Part shown: in pieces, positions 52,801 through 63,893 of the stretch
How the letters are laid out: each line of letters starts with the position of its first letter
Numbering within the stretch: the first letter of the stretch is position 1
Source of the DNA: Hymenolepis diminuta
Taxonomy: Eukaryota > Platyhelminthes > Cestoda > Cyclophyllidea > Hymenolepididae
Assembly (NCBI GenBank): GCA_900708905.1
Contig: CAADRB010000002.1
Coordinates: forward strand, 2,269,830 to 2,333,829
Direction of reading: 5' to 3'
Length of the DNA stretch: 64,000 nucleotides
The notes under the pieces: generated by a model
The model's database searches: none
Told to the model about the DNA's origin: nothing
The model's input: the letters and a program-made list of their open reading frames with translations, nothing else
Position numbers and translations under genes: made by a program

Positions 52801-55800
52801 TCTTAAATGGACATTTGAGCCGTTTACTTAATTGGAAAGGTTCTTCTTTTTAGGTGGTTCAAGTGTTGCTGCAGAACCTAGGCATTCTTGTGGCCAAACT
52901 TTCTCCATCTGACTTCAAGACTTACGCTCTGCCTATTCTTAACTCTGCTCTGGATTCGAATGTTACCCCAATCCTCGTAAGCTAAAAAATGCTCAATTTA
53001 TTGAATTAAACATGAAAAGTACAGCGTCAGAATAATTCTATAAAAAAGCTTAATAAGGCTATCTATTTCTCTAAAAATCTATGCTTTCGGATGTGCAATT
53101 TCAATCATATTAGGGGGTGTTCGGTTGTGTATTAAACAGTTAAAGCATAATTCTGGATGTTACTCTTAATCTCATATGCTGTTATTTCCTTGTTCGTAAT
53201 GATTCCACACGCGCTCCAATTGAATTCAACCAATGTTATTATCTTAGGCTATTAAGAGATGGAAGAATAGTCATTTCCAAAATGCTTTCGAAAATTTTTG
53301 TTTATGAAAGCCTCCACTTTTTAATGTTTTAATTTTTAAATCCTAGAAAAGTAAGGTCTCCCATTTGGGTGGATAGTTCTTTATGACTTTGACTTTTAAG
53401 TTATCAGAATTGTTTAATAAGTAATTTACTAAGGGATGAGAATGATCGCTCTCTAATTTGAATCTAATTTTTTACCTTATAGGAGCTCTGTCTGCGAAGC
53501 CTTCCAGATGTGGCCCAATTAATGGATTTCAGCATTTTGAAGAGTAACATTCTCCCACGTCTGAAGAAGGTTTATGCTCGAGTTGATCTGGTTAATGTAA
53601 GTCCACTCCCAGTATCTTCTAATAATTATATTTTTGTTTAAAACTGTTTCATCCTGAATGCAACTATTTTGTGTATCTAGATACGGCTGGAGATTTTGAT
53701 CTGCATAGCGAAGCTGCTTGAGTTCTTGGACAAGTGGAGTGTAATGGATGATGTTCTTGCATTCCTACCAGAGATACGATCTAGGGAACCAAAAGTCCTT
53801 GTCGCTCTATTGGGTAAGCTGCTGTTATTAATATTTATATGGTACGCTTAAAGATTTCTGATGGTCGATATTTGTATTCTATTTGAGTTGATGTTTAAAA
53901 TTGAAAATTTTGAGCTTACCAGGGTGTGCTTAGTTTTGTTATTCTACTTGCATAAATCTAACAAGTTTCTTATTTCACTATAGCATTGATCACCTTAATC
54001 TGTAGTCCTATTTAGTCTATTCTATGCATTATTAAAAATTATTTCCCTTTAATCCTTTCCACTGACGAGGGGAATAATTTGTTCGCCCTTTTCCATGGAT
54101 CTTTTAATTAGCTTTTTTCCTTCTTCTTAGGTCCATGTTCTGACCTAAAAATGACATTTATTGTTTCGAAGGTCCTGAAACATGCTTCTTGCAACACTGC
54201 CAATAATTTAATGCATCGAGCCTGTTAAAGGGTACTTAGAAGCTAAGAAGGCGTGTTATTTATCTTGAATTTATGGGACTTGTATCGAGCATACTCCTCA
54301 AATTGTTCAATATAACATGCTTTTATTCATTTTGATCAATAAATTTTAAAATAATGTAGTCTTTTGCGACTAGGTTCGGTTTAGTATACATATGCATAGG
54401 AGAAGAACCTACGGGGAGGCGACCATGATAAGTGTTGGAGGATAGTTACCGTTGACGTGGGCTTTGGAGTTATTAAATGTATACATTTTTTAGTTTTATG
54501 CATAGTTAATAAACCTTTTATTCCCTTCAGCTATCTACCGGATATCCTTTAGTCATAAGAAGCTGGGTGTATCACTGGACTGTCTAACCTCCAAATGTAT
54601 TCCCCATCTTCTGCAACTCTCCATGGACCTCAATTTGACACCACTACAATATTCTGCTTTTGCCGATCTTCTCCGTGAAATGTTTGTGGCTATTGAAACT
54701 GAACAGCGTGCCAAACTCGTGGAGCTTCATAGTGTTGGAGAAGATGCTGCGTAAGTTCGGGACATCAACTGGTCTTTTTAGAATTCGAATATTAGCACTG
54801 GTGACTTTTTGTATTGCGTACGTCTAAGAACTACCTTCTATGTAATGATGGATCTAAATCGGCAGAGAATTTATTTTATACCGAAACTGGGTGCAAATTA
54901 ATGGAGTTTCGTGTTCTTAATGTGGATACCAGCCATGACCGTATATCTCGGCTAAATCGGTTCCTTTCTCCATGTTTAGGCTATCTATGTCAGTTTTCTT
55001 TATGTTTTGTTTTTATTTTGTAGTGCCTTGGTTTCACCATCTCTGAATTTGGATGGTACAGCATCAGAAATGGTAAGCTAGGCTTTCTGTTTATGTTTGT
55101 TCTTTAGTGCTATTAAGTCAGTAGTTATTTGTTTAAAGAAACCCTTAATTTACCGGAGATTCGTCGCTTAAGGTTTCAGTTTATATTTGAGTTGCGCTTG
55201 TTCATTCAACACTTAGACACTGGTGTTGGATTTTAAACTTCGTTTTCACTGTTTTCAAAAATTACCTGAATCCCTATTTAAGTATTCTACCTTCGAACTG
55301 GATATCGCTTTAAACAAAACTAGTGAGAATTAAGGAGACTTTCCTATGTGGCAGTCTAATAATATGGGATCCGATAAATCCAAGCTAATGGAAGTCAACC
55401 ATTGAATTATGAAGTAGAATATCCCTGAAATGGAAATCCTGCAGCTATCAGGTTCTCGACCAGTGACTTACATCCAATCCTAAGGGATACTCCATTATCT
55501 TACTAAGGAAAGGCTTTGTTGAAACAGGAAATTGAAATGTATTTACCTCAAAGTTGATTCCTTAAATGGTTTCTTTTCAGCTCTTTATAACATAAAACTC
55601 CAAAACACCATTTTCATTATGAGGAGCTTATTGCTCAGCCATCGAGCTACTAATTATAAATACCCGCTTGAAAGGTCTTGCTATTTTTTAACATTTTCCT
55701 CAATGAGAATGTCATATCCAGCTAATGCGCTGTTTTCCAGCACTCATTTTTACTAGAGGGATGGCCTCATGGAGCCACTCGCTTTATCAAATTTAACCAC

Positions 55801-57682
55801 TACGGTCCCCCATTGCGCTCCTTATATGCTTCAATGGGCGTCGAACCCATGACCTGTGGCTTCAAATTGACCACTGTGCCACCGGAGCACTTTATAAGAT
55901 ATATTAAATGAGAGAATAATGGTTCATGAAGGTTATGTAACAAATTTGTATTTTGAAAGAATGCCATAAATGCGAAAACAATAAAATGACATAAATTTTG
56001 TTTTCCTTTTTTCCGGGTTTCTAGGTTGATTCAATAATGCTCATCTTGACTGATGTCATTTTCTCACCGAAGCACCTACTATCCGGTGGAAATAAGAGTG
56101 CACCAAAGAGTCCTATTTCCGACGATCTAGCAGAGGCATTTAGCATGGATCCATCCAAGTCAACGCAGCAGCTATCGTCGACCTCTCAGAAACAACCTAT
56201 GAGTTTAGAAGCAAAGAAACGAGCAGTAACAGAATTTGAACAATTGGAACGCATGAAACAACAACCAAATCTCCTTACACCTCAAGCTGCGCCTACGCCG
56301 AAAACGAAACCACTTCCCACTGATCTTACTGGTAATTGCTCTAATATTCTTTTTATTTTTAATGATCATCATTTTCAAATGCAATGCAAAAAGCATTTTC
56401 CAATACTCACTTTGATCGGTGGAGTAGTATTCCAAAGACTGGGATGAGTGGTTCGTATTCTACTAATTGTGATTGGTAATTCTAATCAATGAATGCAAGT
56501 CGATGAGTTTCGATCTCTTGAAATGCACGTTGTAATACACGTACGCCATTCTAGTACCTTTAAGTTATTGTTCCTCTTTCGTTCTTGTCAAGTTAATATT
56601 TAAAATGGCTGGTTTAAGTATTTTCAACTTTCGCTAACACACAATCATACGTCGTTCCTCTTGCTCAAATGCGATTAGAATCTATTTCATCTAAAAGATT
56701 AGTCAAGAATGAGCTGTCAGTTAAGTTTAACGAACTATCAAACACATGCTTATATTAGTGTTGCCCATTATATTAAAAGTTTCATTGTTGATCGAAGTAT
56801 GTGTATCGGAAGCTTATGCCAACTTTTAGCCCTGTAAACCCAAAAATTGGAGTGGTACCACCACCAAACTTTTGAAAATTGTGAATTCGAATGTATTCTT
56901 TGTTTTACTGTCAGAGAAATGCAAACTGAAAGCCAATACAAATCTCCGCTTTCGATAATCAATAGCCACACACTTCGTTCAGTTGCATTTATGATGAGCT
57001 TTAAAGACCTAATGGGTAAAACGTCGCCGGTCGCAACCTGGATTACACGGAAGTTCTAATTTCACTATTCACTTCCCTTTCCTCAGTTAAAGTAATATTA
57101 AAAGCTATACAGATTTTGTTCGAATCGAACCTCTGATACCACCTTTTAACTTAATGGACTTGATAATATAAAGACAGCTCTCCTTAGTGTATTTAAATTC
57201 AAGAATAGACATTTTAGAGAAGCGCAGTTAATAAAATTGACTAGAAATCAAGCGTTTGATTGTTTTTGGTATAATTTATCGAGGGCATCGTCTCTTTATT
57301 TTATTTAAATATTTTAGATACTTTAATCAACTCCAACCTGGCTCTAGATTGGAGTCGTTCAACCACTCAACCACCAACATTCCAGCCAATGGCACCGAAC
57401 CCCGCTGCACCCATGTTTGCCAACTTCCTCACTCCTCAACGACAACAACAACCAAATTACTTTGTCCAAAATCCCACTATCCCCTGCTTTAATGGAAGTA
57501 GTACATTTCCTCAAAGAATTCCCAACCAACTACCTCCAGCATCAACTACGTATGGTCGTCCACAAGCCCCAGCCAACTTCATTCAGCCTATACCAGCCTC
57601 CCAGGCTTCTAGTAATAACAATCACAATAGTGTTAATCCACCCGCCCTTTCCAAATCTGACATTATGGACCTTCTTGGGTAA
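49854..57682 (+). CDS. SCYL2: SCY1-like pseudokinase 2 (SCYL2/CVAK104), complete, 13 exons
   Basis: Pseudokinase-HEAT protein of clathrin-coated vesicles, by family. Exons, all phase-consistent: 49854-50312, 50381-50608, 52004-52129, 52249-52365, 52440-52565, 52604-52780, 52854-52976, 53483-53596, 53681-53813, 54531-54750, 55024-55072, 56025-56331, 57318-57682. Total 2544 nt, 847 aa (human 929). Seen: GNPVSREFDLENQVGSSGPG at the start (human MGNPVTREFD); LTRLRHPRILSVVHPLEDSR; the catalytic HRD-like loop is FHLNVSPESIVVN, without a catalytic Asp, and the DFG position is GFEF, so kinase-dead in appearance; VPFFDDANVACLKSLDDLYQ; HEAT repeats at about residues 350-610 (NMVPFVLPSILLI, FLDKWSVMDDVLAFLP); charged helix MSLEAKKRAVTEFEQLERMK near 680; Pro/Asn/Gln-rich tail ending DIMDLLG (human DLKDLFG), a likely clathrin- or adaptor-binding end. 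Intron 5 is only 38 bp. Confidence 0.96.
51555..51607. repeat. Near-perfect inverted repeat in SCYL2 intron 2
   Basis: Left arm 51555-51580, one-base spacer, right arm 51582-51607. The 26-bp arms are complementary except one position that can form a G-T wobble. The arm core is CTTATGAACTTCTG. No poly-U tract or protein signal adjoins it. It could be a recent palindromic duplication, a tiny foldback element or a hairpin RNA. Confidence 0.9.
55817..55888 (-). repeat. tRNA-like SINE head, copy 5 (in SCYL2 intron 11)
   Basis: Read on the minus strand it starts GCTCC and ends GGAGC (complementary ends, 72 nt apart). It has an A-box-like TGGCACAGTGG and a perfect T-arm: ATGGG, loop TTCGACG, CCCAT. 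The anticodon arm is missing and the T-arm sits about 10 nt too early, so it is not a functional tRNA. It fits a tRNA-derived SINE family with copies at 820, 12945, 14475 and 24550. It lies antisense to SCYL2. Confidence 0.65.
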
Positions 57683-58040
57683 TTCCTTCGACTTCAATTC
57701 CGTCCCTTCTCTATCTGTGATAAATAGTCTCGTCTACAACATTCCTTGTGCATTGTCTTTTATTTTCTGTCTTTGATCGTTACCATGTCGCCTTCTTATA
57801 ATTTGAATAATGATTAATATTGAATATCAATTCGGCATTCGAACATTTATTATTATTCACATCTATTTATATAAGCAGGGATGGGGGTAATGTACACGTA
57901 AAGATTCTTTACAACAATAGCTACTACCATAGATAATTAGAAGAGGTAGGATCAGACGCGTCCATACCGGGTCTGGCGGTATGTCGATTTCTTGTAGTAA
58001 AAGTAACGCCCTGAAGAAGTAGAGAAAGGTCATGAAGGCA
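57683..58040. other. Shared 3' interval of convergent SCYL2 and SLX4
   Basis: 358 bp separate the two stop codons. Minus-strand AATAAA (plus TTTATT) at 57846-57851 is a plausible SLX4 polyadenylation signal, 190 bp past its stop. Plus-strand candidates for SCYL2 are only weak variants (AATAAT at about 57806). Transcripts could overlap here. Confidence 0.5.
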
Positions 58041-58325
58041 TTAATAGCATGAAGAGGTAAAAACGTAAAATCTACTGACCCAACTATCCAGCAAATCAGA
58101 AAGACGCCTCAGTCCAATATTGATGCCGGCATTTCGAAGCATTGCTTTGACACAATCCAACTCCAAAGGCTAGAGAAAATTATACATCGGAGATAAACAA
58201 GTGAAACAGTATAATGAAGATTAAGAACTAAAGTAACTCACGACGTAGGTTATAATGTTATAGTACAGTTGGTCATTGCTTCGAAGGCATTCCCAAATGC
58301 GGGCTTTGAGAGTGTGATTCTTTTC
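58041..58325 (-). other. SLX4: SLX4 SLX1-binding domain exons
   Basis: Two terminal exons (58325-58242, 28 codons; 58169-58041, 42 codons plus stop) joined by a 72-bp intron. The fold is the conserved SLX4 C-terminal helix-turn-helix: helix with WECLRSNDQLYYNIITY, then the P-L-E-L motif (human QPFELRELQ), then LRRLSDLLDSWVSRFYVF (human SSRRLLDFLDTHCITF). The chain stops 5 residues after FTS; human SLX4 continues with a basic tail that is absent here. Confidence 0.85.
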
Positions 58326-61300
58326 CTAGGCAGAAAACTAATTACAAACTTTTATCAACTTACTTCAGGTGTTGATTTAATTTTGCCATTTGAAACCTGT
58401 TGGCTGCTCGAAGAAGTCTAGTATAGAGGTAACATTAGATTTACGTGGGGTTCTGGACTCTAGGTTTTGAAATAAAGAGTACTGACCTCATTCTCGTAAG
58501 TGGAGGCGCCTTCGAAAATGTTCTGGGTGCTAGGAGGCCTCTGAAAATGTAACAATTAAATACTAGTAAAGTGAAGTAGCTATTCGACATCTCGGAGACA
58601 AGGACGTGGACACTAGGTCTAAGGATCACTATACTTGCCCATACACTCGATGGTTTACCAGTCACAGTTCACTATTTCATATAAATTGTTCAAAATAAAT
58701 TTCAAAAGGATATTTTAGAGCAAACTCAGACTTCTCTGATTTAGCCAAGGACACGATATTTGAGGTCTATTGAAAAACATAGTTCCTGAAAGTTCTTTAT
58801 TTAAAAGAACATTACTATCATTGTTTGTTATTTCCCCCTGTTTAAGTCACCAGTTAGACCCGATTTAGCCACTTACATGGTCAAACAGGTAAATCGTTAT
58901 CTAATGAAGAACAGAAAGTACGAATAAATCATGCAAAAGATATCCCCCTTCTTTACCTCACTCTCGGAGTTGGAAATGCCCCCAAATATCCTGTGAGCGC
59001 CGACGGACCTCTGAAACGTTAAATTAAATATGATAAGATGAAGGCAATAAAAATGAGAAAAATAAAGTGTATATACGAACAATTATAACACCTCAAATTA
59101 AGCTCGATGAGATAGAATGTTAACACGATTTTGGAAATGGGCAAAGACAATAGTAATAATTTTCGAATATGTTGTTGGCATCTTAATAGTTGGGAAAGCG
59201 CCTGCACGATTATAATGTCTTGAATTTGAACTGAAAGGTTGGGAACTCTAATCTATAAATTCATTGAGGTAAAGGAACAGATATAAACTTAGAAATCATC
59301 CAAATAAATGTTAGGGAGCTCTTCTAACCTAAAATTTTACTAAATTGCTAAATTTCATTTAAGATTATTTGCCTTCTCAACCATTGGACGAAAAATGAAT
59401 TGAAGCAGCAAGACTGACCGATCAATAAGCACTGAACATCTTAGACAAGCATTTGCTGCAATCCAGGGGTCGAATCGTGAAATTTGTATATTGAGACACG
59501 AATGACCACTTTAGTAAATATTGTACAACCTCCATCCACAAATCAAACGAAATAAGACTCGTTGATACCTTGACGTTGATCTCTGTATATTTTTTATCTC
59601 CCCCCCCCCCCTTTATTGTCTGGACTTACTGTTATTCGACGCCAGTTGCTTCCCACAATTAAAAATTGCACAACATTTTTGAATTACTAAACATTGAAAA
59701 ATAATCAAAGAATTTATTCTCATATTAAGTGGCAGACACCATAGATCAAAATAATGTTTAATGATATAATATTTTGAATTTCAGGGCGTCTTTTGTACAA
59801 AACATGTTAATAGCTAGTGGCTGAGATGTCTAATTATCATCCCACACACATTAAATCTTTATAGGAAATGATATGATATGCAACAAATCATTTTCCATTT
59901 AAAGTATTTTAAGTAAATGCTATGAAATATGGAGGTACTTCTTTACCTATTAAGAAGAAGATAAAAGATTTAATAGCAGACATACTTCTCTAACCGATGG
60001 CAATGATTGAACACTTAAAGCTGAAGAATTTTCCTTATTGTTATGATCTTTCTCTGAAGCTTCATGTTCTTCAGTCACAGTAGGCACCTCAACATCTAGA
60101 AAAGAGAAAAAACCAATAGGACATCATCAGTATACCGTTTATCCTGTTGTTGGAGAAACCTACATGGATGCAATTCATCATAGATATGATTCAACAACTG
60201 AACAGCTTTCTTTCTCGGCAACCGTCGTATTCCATACTCAGAGAGGGCTCTCTATATCAAGTGGAGCTTTAATAACATGTTTGTTTTTCAAATTACCTTT
60301 AATTCAGGAGTTGACATCGCCTCAAATGCCGGTTTAGGGGTAATGGGGACATCAGTAAGAATCACAGAGGTAACTCTGCGTTTATTAGCTACAGGAGTGG
60401 AGGGAGTAGGTTGGGAAAAACTGAAAGAGACATGGAGATCAGTATAATTTTCATCTTTGTCACAGCTGTTCTCCTTATCACTGTGATGATTAAGAAGGGG
60501 TTGGGATGAAAGGAAAAAGACAGCTTCTGTTTCCTCGGTGGTTTCTGCAGAGGCACGAAGACGTTTTGCAAGGGGTGCAGGGGTGGGAGCGGAAGCATCT
60601 GAGAAGAATACTGAATCGCCTGAGACGGCTGGCGGGGCAGGTTCTAACTCAACCAGTGTTTGGGAGGAGGCCTCCTGATCTTCTAGATCTAACCGTCCTG
60701 AAGAACGCTATCGAGGAAAGGATATGTGCTTATTATTATCTTTAACTGGTACCTTAATTCGCTCACATAATTAGCCAAGTTTTTTCGTTTCACTTGACCT
60801 GTTAGCAACTTATCGATTTCCCCACATTTTTAGCTTTGGACTGATTATTAGTCACAATTCTTTGACTTACTAGCCTTAAGGTTGTTGCTGAGTTCTAATT
60901 TTCATAACTTTCCAATATCTTTGTCTTCTTCCTAACTTGAAAGAGTGATAGCTAAGTAGGTTTTCTCTATCTTAAGTTGATAATTTCGAAGATATAGCCT
61001 CTCTTGCACCAACAGTAACGTTCGATTAATGATCGTGGGAGGCCAAATATGTCTCAAAGGGATTCAAAACTTTGAACTTTCCTCAGATCTAAGGCGTCTG
61101 TTAAGAAAAATTATTTCACCAGTAATACCGATATCGTAACAATGGGAAATTCCGACTCTTAAATGACCAGTTGCATTAGATATTACTAATGGTAATTTCC
61201 CACTAAGATGAGTGCAGGAAAACACCTTACCTTAGTTGTTCTGGGAATAATAATTTGATTAAGCACAAATGCTACCAATTTGTAACTGGTAAGAGTGCTT

Positions 61301-63893
61301 TTCAATATCTCTCCTTAAAGAATGGACAACACAGGGTCCAAAAGACTAAAAAGATCACATAATGCTGTAACCATTTTACTCTCTCAGGCCTATGACTCTC
61401 GAACTCATACCACTCTATGGAACAAATGCATCTCCAAGTACCATATCAGCTCAATTTACATTATAGATTGATACTTTACCGAAAGGCACTGAAAGAGAAT
61501 GAATAAGATAAATCTAAACGTCCTCAGCATTAACCAAAACGCCGAGATTGAGACAGGGGAATAAATGTATCCCTTATCTCGAATAAGTATGATTAGTATT
61601 AAAATCGAGAATGGAACGTATGTTTGTAGGGAAGAAGGCACTAATGAATTCCAGTGAGTAGTTCCTGTATGGTTCTGTCATCGTTTTATTTATGTATGTC
61701 AGATTCAGCGCCGTTGTTTAAATCGATATACCGATGTTGCGATACGAAACAAATTACGATTAAGAAAATTTCACCTTCTGAGCTGATAGTAGAACATGGT
61801 GTTCTTCTGCTTCCAATGATTGGAATTGCTCAAAGCCTCCTCCGAACGAGGGTGGATCCAAGTCTACTGAATGACAAGGCGACTGAGTGAAGGGCTGAAA
61901 AAGAAGATAGATTTTATCAAAAACGGAGAGTGTTACATTCATACCTTATCGTTCTCGTTTTCTCCCTCATTTCTGGGAGAGGAGGCCAGTAACAAGTGGG
62001 GTTCTTCGATCTAATATAACAAAAAAATTAGGAAGATGTTATACCTTTTTGTTCTTTAAATAAAAGATAATAAAGGCACATATTCATACCATATTATCAA
62101 TATCTTCTGCATTAGCATCGTTGTGTTTAGTGGAAGATGGCTCACCGAGCTAGAAAAATGAGGAAAATTTACTTAGTTAATAGAAAGATGTGAAAAAACT
62201 TTATGGAGTAAAGTAGAACGATTAATTTACCTCACCACCAGGATTTTGAATGTCCAGTTCCATAGCATTATTACAGGATGAATCTACCACGATCGGCGAC
62301 TCTTCAGGCTGAGAGAGGGAGATTCGTATAGTGAATAAAAAAATCAACAAAATTTTATGCTATTGTATTCTGATACACTTAGTTTTCCTCCCTTTTTCCG
62401 TCTTGAAGGTTACGGCTACTGTTTGCAAACCGAAAAACAATTGAATTTAACGAATTCTAATGACTTAAAATGACCCACTTCTGGATATCTCAAATTTCAT
62501 AATAGGCAAGGGTAGTCAATGCGTCACCTATCAGATTATTATCCACAGTTATTGCAGGTTAAGATCAACAGTAATCTGTCTGAAAGGCTTTTGAAGAAAA
62601 CCAATGGCTAATCTCAAAGAATACACGAGCACGATAAAAAAAGGCCAACACGTGCTTTCCCATTTGAGCTGATTAATTAACCACAATGAATCAAACCTTC
62701 ACGCTCAAAAGTAAAGCACAAATGCTTGTCCGACAAACACAACGTATAGTGTTAATAAACGAATTTAGAAAAGAAAAACTAAAAAGTAAATGTTTTTTAC
62801 CTCAACTTCCCCACTTTCAATATTCAGATCCACGACGTTACCAGCTTCTGCAATATCATTTCTAGGACTCAAAATTACTACCAAAGGCGATTTATCCAGC
62901 TAAATTTAGAAAAAAAATGAGTATTAAATATTTAGAAGATCTAATCGAGTACAAAAACTAGTGATTTTGATGTCTTAACATTCACGTACCGGATATCCAT
63001 TTCTGTTACAATTTTAAATTTGACTATCAGAGGAGTCTACTAGAGCTAGTTGATAAAATTTCGTTCGACTGCTTAAACATGTTACATTTTCAAACTTTGT
63101 AGACAATAACTGTAGTGATCATGTAAATGGTTCACTTCTCTGATCATCTGAACTGAAATTCAGTAAAAATAGAACAACCACCTTTAATTATTATTAAGGA
63201 TCTATTGAAGGACAATTAATACCTCACCCGAGGATGAGTATATGATAAGATACCCTCAGTGCACTGGTTCGGAGTTCGAAACTCATGCGTTCACACTATG
63301 CAAAAATTATGGCAAACCTCAATTAGTCATAAATTAACAAAATACGAGCTTCTTAATAAGAGATCCCGAAATATTATATCTCAATCCAAATTGAGAATCG
63401 AAAAATACCTTGCTCAGAATATGGGGGCATTGTCAATTTGTGTAATAGTCATTCCTTCACATTGGATAGTTTACTTACGTAGTAATAAGATAAAAAATGG
63501 GACTATGGCGCAATATTTGACGTACCTCACTTCTCCCGTTTTCAAAATCCAAATCAACAGCATTTCTAGATAGAGAGGATTCTTCAGGCTGAAAAAAGTT
63601 GTTTTCAATATTAGAAAATTTACTACGTTTAAAAGCGTAAAGAAATGATCCGATCTCACTCTAATATCTCTTTGTTCGATAATCATTTCAACTTCGTTTC
63701 CTAATGAATGCTCAAGCAGTTGTGAAGATTTTTTGACCTGAATGATAATGATGTATTTAATAAACTTAAGCTGAAATAAAAAAACTTTCCAGAAAATGGA
63801 ACAGATCAATTAAACCTCAATATCCATTTGTTTGATGACCGCTTCCACCGTATTTGTTGAAGAAATTTCGAATATAAGGGGAGATGCGTCGGC
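58041..63893 (-). CDS. SLX4: SLX4 structure-specific endonuclease scaffold, C-terminal part (5' end outside window)
   Basis: SLX4 scaffolds SLX1, XPF-ERCC1 and MUS81 in interstrand crosslink repair and Holliday junction resolution. Minus-strand exons, 5' to 3': eight small exons between 63893 and 61775 (separate entry), then 60707-60297, 60251-60164, 60095-59986, 59010-58957, 58540-58487, 58325-58242, 58169-58041. All join in phase and give about 520 residues. The 411-nt exon is acidic, Ser/Thr/Pro-rich and ends ITPKPAFEAMSTPELK, continuing in the next exon as RALSEYGIRRLPRKKAVQLL. This matches the SLX4 SAP-like domain (human TPELKEELSRFGVRPLPKK). The last two exons give LKARIWECLRSNDQLYYN and PLELDCVKAMLRNAGINIGL, matching the SLX1-binding C-terminal domain (human ALYQKVLLYQPFELRELQAELRQNG). 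The stop is TAA at 58041-58043. UBZ and BTB domains would lie upstream, beyond the right edge. Confidence 0.87.
58487..59010 (-). repeat. Duplicated 54-bp exon pair within SLX4
   Basis: Exons 59010-58957 and 58540-58487 are both 54 nt, both phase 0, both follow a TTTCAG acceptor and both begin with AGG. Their 18-residue products align as RSVGAHRIFGGISNSESE and RPPSTQNIFEGASTYENE (shared R, I-F-x-G, S, and E-x-E at the end). They derive from one ancestral exon. Function is unknown; they sit between the SAP and SLX1-binding exons. Confidence 0.65.
59390..59650. repeat. Interspersed repeat R2, copy 2 (in SLX4 intron)
   Basis: Direct-orientation match to 23630-23890 over at least 200 bases (CATTTGCTGCAATCCAGGGG, TTGTACAACCT, TTGATACCTTGACGTTGAT). 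It ends in a poly-C run of about 12 at 59600-59612, followed by TTTATTG. Confidence 0.75.
60164..60707 (-). other. SLX4: SLX4 acidic linker and SAP-like domain exons
   Basis: Exon 60707-60297 (137 codons, phase 0 in and out; acceptor CGATAG) carries an acidic, Pro-rich linker (LEDQEASSQTLVELEPAPP, AKRLRAS, SFSQPTPSTPVANKRR) and the first half of the SAP-like helix pair. Exon 60251-60164 carries the second half, RALSEYGIRRLPRKKAVQLL then NHIYDELHP. The intron between them is 45 bp. The family assignment of SLX4 rests mainly here and on the C-terminal exons. Confidence 0.85.
61775..63893 (-). repeat. SLX4: Array of small symmetric repeated exons in SLX4
   Basis: Eight exons on the minus strand, each flanked by AG and GT, each a multiple of three and phase 0: 63893-63816 (78 nt), 63737-63660 (78), 63588-63526 (63), 62899-62801 (99), 62308-62231 (78), 62149-62090 (60), 62010-61945 (66), 61894-61775 (120). 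Their products are versions of one module: a start such as PEESP, LDKSP, ADASP or IEEPH; a hydrophobic core (LVVIL, IVVD, LIFEI, LLLA); a middle N (SPRND, SSTNT, LSRNA, SPRNE); and a second core, VVDLN, AVDLD, AMELD or SVDLD, followed by acidic residues and usually E at the exon end. The first two align over all 26 codons. Every one could be skipped or included without a frame change. More copies may continue beyond the right edge or be hidden at 62310-62800 and 62900-63525. Confidence 0.7.

Noticed and set aside
55817..55888. Functional tRNA gene
   Set aside because: T-arm and end pairing are present, but the anticodon arm is missing and the T-arm is misplaced; it fits a SINE head.
59019..59207. 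Minus-strand open frame with a hydrophobic segment as an extra SLX4 exon
   Set aside because: The acceptor at about 59194 is plausible, but no good phase-0 donor or similarity to the neighbouring modules was seen.
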